The translations under genes were made by a program, and so were the position numbers. The notes beneath the pieces were generated by a model that was not told the origin of the DNA, did no database searches, and was given only the letters and a program-made list of their open reading frames with translations. A DNA stretch of 64,000 bases from Morinoia aosen (lineage: Eukaryota; Arthropoda; Malacostraca; Amphipoda; Talitridae): positions 45,972,859 to 46,036,858 of the forward strand of contig CM059575.1 of assembly GCA_030386875.1 (NCBI GenBank). Reading direction: 5' to 3'. Shown piece by piece: positions 13,222 through 22,151 of this stretch; the stretch's first letter is position 1; each line of letters begins with the position of its first letter.

Positions 13222-13419
13222 TTAACCTAATTGCAACAGAAATGGGAAAAAAGACATTTGTAAAATTTGGTCGTCAAAGGGTAGTCCAGGGTAGTAGATC
13301 CCCTTGAGCAATAAAAAAAATTTCGCCAATTTCAGACTTCTGACTAGATGTTCCCCTAAATACACATTTTAATGAGTATTTAATGATTGTAGGGAGAGGG
13401 AGAGGGGTAAGAGAATTGA

Positions 13420-14500
13420 ACGGTTGTGCCCTATGAAATATTAATAAATTTATAAAAAATACTTCATCAGTGAAATAAGCTCTAAAATATTTACATGTTT
13501 ATAACTTTCGAATAGACATTATCAGCCATGAAAGTTTTGGGATTTACTCAAACCTCTCTCCCCCTCCTTAAAGGAAAATTTCCACGAATTGCTATTTTGC
13601 AGAAAATATTCTACATAGACTTTTTTTGTTAGATTCACATTGAACATATCAACAAAATTTTTTATGAAGTTTTGAATTTTTAAAAAATTTATTTTCCTGT
13701 ATGGCAATAAAAAATTAGTATAAAGTTTTCTAATCAACTTATCAAAAAACTACACCTGAAGTTTATAGTACTCACCTTGATCTTTACGATGCTAAAAAGA
13801 TTTTCTCCTTCCCTTCACAACTGTAGGAGAAATAAAGCAGCAAAGTTGGAAAAGTCTTTCGGAGAAAATGGCGTTCAAATTCCCTTCACAACTGTAGGAG
13901 AAATAAAGCAGCAAAGTTGAAAAAGTCTTTCGGAGAAAATAGCGTTCAAAGTCACCGAGCACCAGAGCGCATATGACACTGTTTGACACCATTGTTTTTC
14001 TTCAAAACCTATAAACTAATACACCACTATGTCTAAAACAATCTAGAAAAGTCTTCCACAGTTGTAATAAGTCACTACCACCTAATAAGTCACTAAAACT
14101 TGCTGCACACTGCAGAGGGACCCAAACAGTTTTTCCCTATGAAATATTTAAGAATTGAAAAGAAATACGTCTTGAGTAAAATAAGCTCTAAGCTATTCAC
14201 AGCATGTTTATAACATTCAAATAAATATTTATTGCCCATAAAGTTTTTGGAATTTACCCATACCTCCTTCCCCCATCCCAAGGCAAATTTCTTAAAATTT
14301 CAATTTCTCAGCCAATATTGTAAATAGACGATTGTTTTTTCTTCGATTCACAATGAACATATCTACAAATGTCAGTTTTTTTTAAATTGCTTCAGAAAAT
14401 TTTTCAAATTTAAAACCCAATTTTTATTATTTTCTTTGCAATAAAAAAATTTCCAATCAACTTGGCAAAAAACTATCATGTTAATTTATAGTACTCATTT
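13420..14500. repeat. Two tandem copies of an interspersed repeat
   Basis: Segments about 13430-13800 and 14130-14520 are diverged copies of each other and of 39700-40110. Shared phrases include CTATGAAATATT, ATAAGCTCTAA, GATTCACATTGAACATATC and TTTATAGTACTCA. Between them at 13811-13950 a 71-bp unit starting CCCTTCACAACTGTAGGAGA is repeated twice in tandem with few changes. Confidence 0.65.
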
Positions 14501-14529
14501 TAATCTTTACAATGCACAAAAGATCTCCA

Positions 14530-15540
14530 TAGGTAAAAATTCATTGCTGGAATTGCCCCTCAAAGTCAAAAAAGCGTCTTTGGCCAGAGCGGACTGCTGC
14601 ATTTGATATTCTAGGCATTTCACAGGACGCCCAAGCAAAAACCCGTTTGCAAAGAAGGTCAAGAGACCACTAAACTTCTCAAATGAATGGACACTTGTGT
14701 AAAAACAAATAAAAAACATTTTGAGCAACCAACCACAGCAAAGCAGAGCCACAGCTGGTCTCTCTGAGCATGTCTGTGGAGGAGGGGGCAATTTGGGGGT
14801 GGTTATGGAGGTTTGGGTTGCCAACACGGGACAAATGACATTTCTACGTGATAGAGGAAGCATGAATAGTTGAAAACAGTAGCGACATAAAAATCCTATA
14901 CTTATACAACTAAAACCTTTCATTTGACCCAATTTCCATTTCTTAAAGTATGTGACAGGCTAAAAAAATCAAACTATGTAGATTAAGTTGAAGGTGCATT
15001 TTGAAATTTTGGTTAATTTAATGTAGAGGTAGCTGAAAATGCTATTTTAATTTAGCTTGTAAATCGTCAAATGTTATGAAGCTAATAATTTCATTTTAAT
15101 TTAGCATGTAAATTGCCGTACATCACGAATCTTGCATATTTCTTTGATTTCAAGATTTGAATAAATTCAAGAACAATCTTATAACTGGTTGCGTGTTTGC
15201 GGGTCTTTTTGGTTTTGGGGCCCATCGGTTTTTAATGTTTTCGTTTTTCCAAAGTATGTATATTGATGCAAAAAACAAAAATAATAACCATTTGGTGGAG
15301 AAATTATTGTTTTGGTCGACTTTTGGAACCAGTTCCTATTATAGCTAGTGTACATTACATTGCTATATGATTAGAAACATTTTATCTATTGGATGCATTT
15401 CAAATTATTTGTTCTCAACATTATAGTTAGTTTATCAAAAGCTGTTTTATTATTACAAATCAAAAACTTGATTGTCAATATTGTTACACTTGCAGGACCG
15501 AGGAAATTCCACGGACAATGTCATTGAGCTTGGTGGACCC
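14530..15540. other. No recognised gene
   Basis: The stretch holds one 141-codon frame on the - strand (14507-14932) of odd composition, with no recognisable domain. It starts inside the neighbouring repeat, so I do not call it a gene. The rest is AT-rich DNA without visible structure. Confidence 0.45.
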
Positions 15541-15559
15541 GTGAAAAAAACGTCAATAT

Positions 15560-15725
15560 CGCCTAACCTATGGTAACCTATCCTATCCTAACTTAACTTA
15601 ATTAACCTATCCTAACCTAACCAATGTCATTGTTAGGCTAGGTGGACCCTTGAAAAAATTTGGTCAACACTACCTAACAAATTCTAACATAACATATTCT
15701 AACCTAACCCATCCTACCCTAACAT
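15560..15725. repeat. Degenerate CCTAA-type tract, left
   Basis: Repeated CCTATCCTAACCTAACC-like units, the complement of TTAGG, end exactly where a mariner derivative begins. Similar sequence resumes on the other side of that element, so the element inserted into a once continuous tract. Confidence 0.65.
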
Positions 15726-15728
15726 ATA

Positions 15729-16293
15729 CAGGGTGGGCCAAATGAAGTCATCCGATGTTGTTTGGCTTTAATTTTTTTGAAAAAAAAAAACCTCGATTCT
15801 GTTTTTTTAATGATTGTTTGAACCTTTACAATTATATTGTTCAAGTTGAGAAAATGATATCGGCCAAATGGGCGCTGCCACAATTGATTGCTATACGGGC
15901 TCTTTGTATGGCATTTTTCATCACTTCAGCAAGAACTTTGGGTGACAGATTCTCGCACTCATGTCAAATGTTGTCCTTAAGAGCTTCCAGGGTCTTGGGC
16001 TTGTTCACATACAAACGGGACTTCAAAAAACCCCACAGAAAAAAGTCTGGAACGGTCAAATCGGGCGATCTTGCAGGCCAGTCCAAAACGAGAAATCAGG
16101 CGACCCAGGAACACCGCCTTCAGAATATAGGTTGTGGCTCGCGCACTGTGTGCGCGAGCCACACTAGATATTTACATCTGTCCTATATATACATCTGTCA
16201 ACTTCACAAATGTCAAAATAGATTTCACATTGGCCACAATCTGAACAATAAAAAGGCATATTACAATGGGATGACTTCTTTTGACCCACCTTG
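15729..16293 (-). mobile_element. Internally deleted DD41D-type mariner
   Basis: Terminal inverted repeats CAGGGTGGGCCAAATGAAGT and, at the right, the near-complement ending CCCACCTTG are flanked by TA at 15727-15728 and 16294-16295, the usual mariner target site. The 565-bp body keeps only the C-terminal third of a transposase on the - strand (about 16162 to 15850). Matching pieces include a VFLGRLISRFG segment, a frame-shifted FFLWG region and a VLAEVMKNAIQRARI-like helix, as in the complete copy at 20957-22045. The N-terminus and first two catalytic residues are deleted. Confidence 0.8.
16133..16163. repeat. GC-rich hairpin inside the mariner derivative
   Basis: Perfect 14-bp arms TGTGGCTCGCGCAC and GTGCGCGAGCCACA flank a TGT loop. 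It lies where the surviving transposase fragment begins, so it may mark the internal deletion junction. Confidence 0.75.
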
Positions 16294-16299
16294 TAGTAA

Positions 16300-16450
16300 C
16301 CTATTATATCCTAACCAAAGTTATCCTGATAATACGTTGAACAGAATAAAAAGTGGACTCGCAAAAGAAACTTCATCTACATACCTATACTAACCTAACC
16401 TATCTTATCCCAACCTAACTTGACCCATCCTGACCTATCCTATCCCGATT
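16300..16450. repeat. Degenerate CCTAA-type tract, right
   Basis: Imperfect CCTAACCTATCTTATCC-like units continue the tract seen before 15725. Confidence 0.55.
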
Positions 16451-16481
16451 CATTGATGCATGTAAAGGCAACCTTTTAATT

Positions 16482-16698
16482 CCGTGGTCTCCAACTCCGC
16501 CCTACGAGCCAAATCCGGCCTGCGACAATTCACAATAATAATTGAACTCACGAATTCAGCAAGCATGGCTCGTTGTGAGTGCATACTTGGAGACTTCTCT
16601 AAAAATGATAAATGACAGAAAATTAAAATGGGTTTGGACCTTGAAATTTACTGGAGTAATCAGTATAGCCCTTGGGCTGAAAATTTTGGAAACCCCTG
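16482..16698. mobile_element. hAT-type MITE
   Basis: The flanks TTTTAATT (16474-16481) and TTTTAATG (16699-16706) match at seven of eight positions, as expected for the 8-bp duplication of hAT elements. The termini CCGTGGTCTCCAA and the complement of TTGGAAACCCCTG match at about 10 of 13 positions. The left end continues into a segment of the AGCCAAATCCGGCCTGCGAC type that is common at hAT ends. The 217-bp body is non-coding. Confidence 0.7.
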
Positions 16699-16805
16699 TT
16701 TTAATGTTGTCGCGACTCGCACCGCCGCAAAGCACGCTCACAACACGGAAGCCTCGTGATCGTAATTCATGGTAGCACCTGCAGTTCTCGAGGACCCTAC
16801 ACTAG

Positions 16806-17902
16806 AGATGTGACTAAAAAAAAACCATGCCTTTTTTTTAGAAAAACACGTTTTTTTATAAGAAAAACCGGGGCCAAAAAAAACGTGGATATTTTTTTTT
16901 TTTTTTTAATAGTTTGTCTGAAAATAACTCAGCAAGAAAAAGAACCACATTACATTATTTGTTTTCATGTCAGATTACAAAATAAAACAGCATACTTCTT
17001 AATTGATGGTTTTCCATGGTTTTATGAAATTTTTCATGTTCTGCAATTTCATGCTTTGATATTTCATTTATTTTACAATACATGTGAATGATCTTCAACT
17101 CCCAAAATGGTATGTTATAATAACATATCTTTACTTATGGTCATTGATAGAGATGTGACTAAAAAACCATTCTGTTTTTTTATAAAAACATGTTATTTAT
17201 ACAAAATTAGGAATAAAAACCATGGATATCAATATATTTGTGACCTTAAAAATCCAATGCTGTTTTTTTTAAACATTGTTTTTTAACAGAAAAATCTTGA
17301 CTAAAAAAACATGGCTATTATATTTTAAGGGACCAAAAAAAATTTTTTTTTAAACATTTTAAAAAATCATGACTAGAAAAACACGGATATAAATATCAGG
17401 AAAGTTATTTTTCTTTAATCAAATTGTCTTCAGAAACTTGTAAAAAAGAATGCTGTTGATATTGAAATCATGGTTATTAGAACTGTACTAGGTCTTAGAA
17501 TAAAATATCTACAAAGAATCTATTCACTCCATAAAACCTTTCGGAGACCAGCTCCATCCTCGGTCATGCAGTAAAATTTGGTAAGATGGACAATGAATTT
17601 TTACTGTTCCTTTGAAAAATATTTGACTGAATGACTTACTGAAGATGGAGCTAATCTCCAAAAGGTTTGTGGATATTTTATTCTAAGACCTGGTACAGTT
17701 CTAATGGATATTAATATATCTTATGTGACCAAAAAATCTATGCTTTTTTTTAATGTTTTTGTTACAAAAAAGTCTTGAATAAAAAATACTGATAATAATA
17801 TACTTTAATTTACCATAAACAACCATGCTGTTTTTTTTGAAAACATATTTCATGCTTTCATGCTTACTTTACCAAAAAAATCATGACTAAAAAACAAGGA
17901 TA
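16806..17902. repeat. Degenerate AT-rich repeat array, left side
   Basis: An irregular repeat of roughly 80-120 bp is built from the phrases GTGACTAAAAAAACATGG, ATATTAATATATTTTATGTG and ACCAAAAAACCATGCTG. It stops at the TTAA target of the piggyBac element and resumes beyond it in the opposite orientation. The reading frames inside are low-complexity. Confidence 0.65.
17470..17722. repeat. Inverted pair of a Penelope-like 3' end motif
   Basis: A segment at 17478-17560 (AGAACTGTACTAGGTCTTAG ... CTTTCGGAGACCAGCTCCAT) recurs inverted at 17636-17706 (CTGAAGATGGAGCTAATCTC ... CTAAGACCTGGTACAGTTCT). The left copy carries about 20 extra bases. The motif CTGAAGATGGAGCT followed by CTCCgAAA resembles the arms of the Penelope-like element at 58.8-60.4 kb. 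Confidence 0.6.
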
Positions 17903-18163
17903 TTAACCCTTTCGCTGCGGGACGGTATTGCGTCAGCAGCGCGCGGCTTGTGTGCACCCTCATGACGAGAGCGCGCGCGCTAAGTATAGCAGCAATGCGC
18001 TGTGTTACGGTGAAGTGGAATTAATGCACACATTCTACTGTAGAATATCCGATGAAGTAATAAAAATTTAATGTCACATACATACATAATATTACATGGA
18101 ATTCGAATGTTGTCTAATATAAATTGAATATTATTTATAATTTAAATAATTTTAAACCTCACC

Positions 18164-18450
18164 TTAGAAGTTGAGTTCTTGGTGGTAAATTTCAAAGCAG
18201 GGAATAACACATAGCCCAGGGCGGTCTTCGCAACTTTTGCATTGATATCGTGATTGTTTCCGGATACCATGTTGATAACATACACGGCATCTTTTGGTGG
18301 GATTTTTACTTTTTGCGAAGGTGACGTACTCGGGAAAATGTCTTCCCATTAGCCGAGGTTTTACAGTTTTTTCAAAGTATTTGCGTCAAACGTAGAAGTT
18401 AATTCCTTTATCAAGTTCATAGAGAATTCAAGATACGTCATTTTTGCTTT
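18164..18450 (-). pseudogene. Detached C-terminal cysteine-rich domain of the piggyBac transposase
   Basis: Reading on past the TAG at the end of the main frame gives KAKMTYLEFSMNLIKELT, a typical continuation. A -1 shift near 18365 then enters a frame with CRVCYQHGIRKQSRY, CKSC and a closing CVIPCFEIYHQELNF. The spacing of C-x2-C pairs and the final C-F-x2-Y-H fit the C-terminal zinc-binding domain of piggyBac transposases, which binds the element ends. One stop and one frameshift therefore separate it from the catalytic core. Confidence 0.8.
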
Positions 18451-19902
18451 CTAAATAAAATTATAAATGCCCAAAGCATCTAGGACACGAACTTGGATCA
18501 AATGTGCTGCCAGTTTTTTGTACCACTTGATAGTTCTTCTGCTAATAGTGTAGTAATGGAGCACTTGGTCAGTCTTATCTACGAAACCCATGTTCATATT
18601 ATAATCGTCAATGCAACTTGGAATTTGAACACGAATAGAACCGCCTTTTGATCTTCGAGTAACAGTAGTATCAGTATTAGAATGGGCATTTGACAGCATA
18701 AACACATCTCGCTTATCAGAATAAACTAGTGCCAGAAGACCACTGCTCTCAAACGCTTTCTTCTGTCCTTTTGCTAATTTCAGGCCGCGCATTTCAACGG
18801 GAAGACCAACCCTATTTTTTCTAATCGTTCCAGTAGCACTAGTTTTATTTTCTTTCAGAAACTGATAGAGTTTTGGTGACGTGTAATAATTATCCGTGAA
18901 CACATGATGTCCTTTTCCGATGTACTTCTCCATCATGTTTACGACGACTGTTTCTGTCTTTGAGAAATCATCTTTTTTGTTCATCGTGCCTGTGTATATT
19001 TCTGTGTTCACAGTTACACCATTTGCGTCAACTAGTTTGAATATTTTTATTCCAAACCTTGATCGTTTCGACTTTGTGTATTGACGAAACAGGAGTCTTC
19101 CTTTCCACAGAAGCAAGGTTTCATCCAAACTTAGATTTTGCGTTGGATAATATTTTTCAAGGAGAACATCGTTCAGCACTTCTAGAAAAGAATTCAATTT
19201 TTTCAAGCGAGGATTAGCACTGGAAACATCAACAGAATTGCTGGAAAAATGCCAAAAACTCAAGATGTTGCAAAACCTGTCTCGTTTCATGATAGCAGAA
19301 AACACTGGTGTCGCAACATATTCATCTGTACTCCAATATGAATTTATTGATGGCTTTTGAACAATTCCCATCAAGAGAAGCATCCCAACAAACGATTTCA
19401 TTTCATCTACTGTCACAGGATACCACTGCTTATATCGTGAACAATTACTTGTTTCTTTCTGTGCTAAAAAGTTCTCAGCATATTCATTTGTTCCATTCAC
19501 CATAAGTTCAAACAGCTTATCAGGAAAGACTTCACGAAATAGCTCACAGCATGAAAGCTTTTGCTCACCAGTACAAATAAGCACTTTATTTTCCTCACTA
19601 AACTGTTCACCTCTCCTTTCGTTCCCAACAGTGCTGGTGATGTTCTTCCAGTGAAAGTCAGTTTTACATCGTTTTGGGGTTGCAATGTTTTCTTCAGAAT
19701 CACTTCCTTCATCACTAGCTGCAAAATCACCAACAGCACAGCTCACTCCTTCATTATCATGCTCAAAATCTTGAACTAGATTATTTTCGTTCTGCCTAAT
19801 TTCACCATCACTATCGTCCACATCAAACATCTCATCATCACTCTCGAACGTTTCGAGCAGCTGACGAATTTCCTCTTCGTCAAGACCGCGCTTCCGTGAC
19901 AT
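18451..19902 (-). CDS. piggyBac-like transposase, main ORF (C-terminus cut off)
   Basis: The 483-residue frame has the plan of a DDE_Tnp_1_7 (piggyBac) transposase, the enzyme for TTAA-specific cut-and-paste transposition. Residues 1-75 are acidic and disordered, beginning MSRKRGLDEEEI. The catalytic core starts near 115. Candidate catalytic aspartates are D260 (SLDET), D337 (FTDNYYTS) and D442 or D445 (GFVDKTD), all present. The start is the first ATG, 297 bases inside the right end of the element. The frame stops at TAG after GIYNFI, where family members normally continue into a cysteine-rich tail. That tail lies downstream in another frame, so the gene is probably inactive, although the catalytic core is open. 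Confidence 0.9.
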   Translation of the reverse strand: MSRKRGLDEEEIRQLLETFESDDEMFDVDDSDGEIRQNENNLVQDFEHDNEGVSCAVGDFAASDEGSDSEENIATPKRCKTDFHWKNITSTVGNERRGEQFSEENKVLICTGEQKLSCCELFREVFPDKLFELMVNGTNEYAENFLAQKETSNCSRYKQWYPVTVDEMKSFVGMLLLMGIVQKPSINSYWSTDEYVATPVFSAIMKRDRFCNILSFWHFSSNSVDVSSANPRLKKLNSFLEVLNDVLLEKYYPTQNLSLDETLLLWKGRLLFRQYTKSKRSRFGIKIFKLVDANGVTVNTEIYTGTMNKKDDFSKTETVVVNMMEKYIGKGHHVFTDNYYTSPKLYQFLKENKTSATGTIRKNRVGLPVEMRGLKLAKGQKKAFESSGLLALVYSDKRDVFMLSNAHSNTDTTVTRRSKGGSIRVQIPSCIDDYNMNMGFVDKTDQVLHYYTISRRTIKWYKKLAAHLIQVRVLDALGIYNFI

Positions 19903-20203
19903 CTTGATGGGTACTGATTGGCCAATAGCACGCTTGCATTGAGGTTAGGGTAGTATCAGATCAGTACAATTGTACTAAAGTTGGTACAAAATGTACTCGA
20001 GCTCATTAGACATTAGAACAAAAACATACTCAGAACAAAAACATAGCTATGACGGAGGAAGAGCCCAAGTAGATTGTTATGACTGAGGAGATCAGTCCTC
20101 CGTCACTGGCGCGCCATTTCGATGACTGATCTCCTCAGTCACCCGTCACTGCTGAGCGTTTTCAATGACTGAGGAGATCAGTCCCACGCAGCGAAAGGGT
20201 TAA

Positions 20204-20842
20204 TGACTTTTTGTGAAAAAAACATGGTGTTTAAAAGGTCATGTTTTTTTGGCCATTTTTTCAAAAGCAAAATTATTTTTCAAAAAGCATGGTTTTTTGG
20301 TCACATAAAATAAATTAACATCATGTTTTTTTTACAGATTAGATTAGTCATTAGTTTTAGCCTCCCTACCCAGCAACAAATGCAATCCAAAGAGAGGAAG
20401 GAAGATTATGAAGCAAGATCAAAGTTGAAGAAGACAGTAGTAGGTGCTGAAAAACAGGACAGCAGTGAACCAAAAAAAGGTGGTCCTCAATATAACAAAA
20501 ACATTTTATTTCAACAAAAAGGAGGCCTACCTAACTCTCAGCTTGGGCCCTCACATTGTCCCCCTGGGAGCGCTAGTTCCCATAGATACAATAATTGTAT
20601 CTCCCTGAGGGGGTGTTTTTTTTTACAAAGAAGTCGTGACCAAAAAATGAATAATAATTTTTTAATAAAAAAACATGTTTTAAAAAAAACAATGATTTTT
20701 TTGGTAAAAAATATGTTAATATCCATGATTTTAAGACAATTTTTCATGAAAAATACATAAAATAAAACAGCATGGTTTTTTGGTCGCATAAAATATATTC
20801 ATATCCAGGTTTTATTATACATCATTGTTTGTAAAAAACATA
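20204..20842. repeat. Degenerate AT-rich repeat array, right side, part 1
   Basis: The same phrases as at 16.8-17.9 kb appear, now as the complement (GGTCACATAAAATATATT, TTTTTTAGTCATG). A copy of interspersed family S lies inside in reverse orientation at about 20470-20620 (CCTACCTAACTCTCAGCTTG, CCCCCTGGGAGCGCTAGTTC). The 145-codon + strand frame spanning it is not convincing as a gene. Confidence 0.6.
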
Positions 20843-22151
20843 CAGGGTGGGGCAGAAAAACCTATCCGATTTCAAAACGTTATAAAATGAAAACCACTCA
20901 ACTTGTCAAAAAAATTTTTTTATTAGCATATCACAAATTTTATGCCATTTTTAAATTTAAGTTTTGAAAAGCACATCACTCAAATGTCGTCCTTGGGAGC
21001 GGATACACTGATTTAGGCGCTCGCGGTAGCTTTCCATGACTTTCACCGTCATTTCCAAAGGAATTTCTTCAATTGCCCGAGCAATTTCCCTTCGTAAAGC
21101 AAGAATGGTCCTTGGTCGGTGCTGGTAAACCTTCGATTTGAGGTAACCCCAAAGGAAGAAGTCACATGGAGTGAGATCCGGTGAGCGTGGCGGCCAGCCA
21201 AGATCACCTCTCAGGGAAATGAGGCGACCGGGAAACAGTTCCCTGAGAATGTCCACTGATCGTCGCGATGTGTGGGCGGTTGCACCATCCTGTTGAAACC
21301 ACGCATTTTCCACGCCATTTTCTTCCATTTTGGGTCTAAGAAAATTTTCCAGCATGAAACAATAGCGCTCGCTGTTGACCGTTACGGTTTGCCCATTTTC
21401 TTCAAAAAAGTAAGGCCCCCAGATGCCTAGGCGGGAAAGAGCACACCACACAGTCACTTTTGGGCTATGGAGGGGTTCCTGATGGATTTCTCGAGGATTT
21501 TCGTCACTCCAATATCGAAAATTCTGCCTATTAACGGCACCACAAAGGTGAAAATGGGCTTCGTCCGTGAAGAGCACAACATCGTCGTTTGGGAGTTCTC
21601 GGAGATCGCGACACAGGTTCGTACGGGTTTCAAAATCCCTTTCACTTAATTCCTGTGCAACAACCATTTTGTAGGGATGCATTTTGAGGTCCCGGTGCGA
21701 AATGCGCCGAATACTGCGGCTGGTAATCGCCAAAGCGAGCGAATGTTTTCGCGCCGAACGACGCGGGGAACGTTCAATCGCGGCTCTCACATTGGTCACG
21801 TTTTCAGGTCCTGTTGCTGTCCTGGGACGTCCAGGCGACTTCTTTTTCAATGCTGAACTCGTCTGTCTAAAATTTGACACCCACACTTTAATCGTAGCGT
21901 GATGTGGAACAGGATCATGACGCCCGAGTCCGAAATGAATTCGAAAAGCACGTTGTGTAGCAATTATCGAACCGCCGCATTCGATAAACCGCTCAATAAC
22001 AAAAGCACGATGTTCACCAGAACAAGGCATGTTGACTACTGACAAATGGCATAAAACCGGCTTTCTAACGGTTTTTACCCCACTACTCTACCTGCTCCCT
22101 CTTCTGAGAAAAAGGGATTTGAAATCGGATAGGTTTTTCTGCCCCACCCTT
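20843..22151 (-). mobile_element. Complete DD41D mariner-like element
   Basis: The 1309-bp element has 34-bp terminal inverted repeats (20843-20876 and 22118-22151, starting CAGGGTGGGGCAGAAAAACC) that differ only at the outermost base of the right end. It is flanked by TA at 20841-20842 and 22152-22153. It carries one uninterrupted transposase frame. High end identity and an open frame suggest a fairly recent insertion into the AT-rich array. Confidence 0.92.
20957..22045 (-). CDS. DD41D mariner-family transposase, uninterrupted ORF
   Basis: The 362-residue protein has an N-terminal helix-turn-helix (about 10-60, ERFIECGGSIIATQRAFR, a form often labelled DUF4817), a basic SPGRPRT linker near 70-76, and a DDE/D core. 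The catalytic aspartates appear to be D161 (VLFTDEAHF), D253 (WFQQDGATAHTS) and D295 (SPDLTPCDFFLWG). Exactly 41 residues separate the last two, which places it in the DD41D group of the Tc1/mariner superfamily rather than classic mariner (DD34D) or Tc1 (DD34E). The start is the first ATG, about 106 bases inside the right end, and the stop lies 114 bases from the left end. No frame damage is visible, so it could encode a working enzyme; activity is inference. Confidence 0.9.
   Translation of the reverse strand: MSVVNMPCSGEHRAFVIERFIECGGSIIATQRAFRIHFGLGRHDPVPHHATIKVWVSNFRQTSSALKKKSPGRPRTATGPENVTNVRAAIERSPRRSARKHSLALAITSRSIRRISHRDLKMHPYKMVVAQELSERDFETRTNLCRDLRELPNDDVVLFTDEAHFHLCGAVNRQNFRYWSDENPREIHQEPLHSPKVTVWCALSRLGIWGPYFFEENGQTVTVNSERYCFMLENFLRPKMEENGVENAWFQQDGATAHTSRRSVDILRELFPGRLISLRGDLGWPPRSPDLTPCDFFLWGYLKSKVYQHRPRTILALRREIARAIEEIPLEMTVKVMESYRERLNQCIRSQGRHLSDVLFKT

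Larger units (their letters stand above)
10622..13303. mobile_element. Composite TTAA-flanked non-autonomous element
   Basis: The left end is TTAA (10618-10621) followed by GGGGATCTACTACTCTGGAC. The right end is the complement (GTCCAGGGTAGTAGATCCCC) ending at 13303, followed by TTGA, probably a mutated TTAA. TTAA target sites are typical of piggyBac-type elements, and the 2.7-kb body has no transposase, so this is best read as a non-autonomous element. Inside, 10690-10920 is inverted relative to 12180-12390, and 11130-11970 is a direct relative of 12394-13221. Confidence 0.7.
17907..20199 (-). mobile_element. piggyBac-family element, complete ends
   Basis: The 2293-bp element is bounded by TTAA at 17903-17906 and 20200-20203. 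It has perfect 13-bp terminal inverted repeats, CCCTTTCGCTGCG at the left and its complement at the right. It encodes a piggyBac transposase on the - strand. Three copies of a 17-mer, GACTGAGGAGATCAGTC (20081-20097, inverted at 20124-20140, 20167-20183), lie near the right end and may be transposase-binding sites. The element sits in the AT-rich array. Confidence 0.93.

Noticed and set aside
14507-14932. 141-codon open frame on the - strand
   Set aside because: No recognisable domain, composition unlike a globular protein, and overlap with an interspersed repeat at its end.
15755-16393. 212-codon open frame on the + strand
   Set aside because: It lies antisense across the mariner transposase fragment and runs out into CCTAA-type repeat.
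20323-20760. 145-codon open frame on the + strand
   Set aside because: It spans AT-rich array and an inverted family S repeat; no domain seen.
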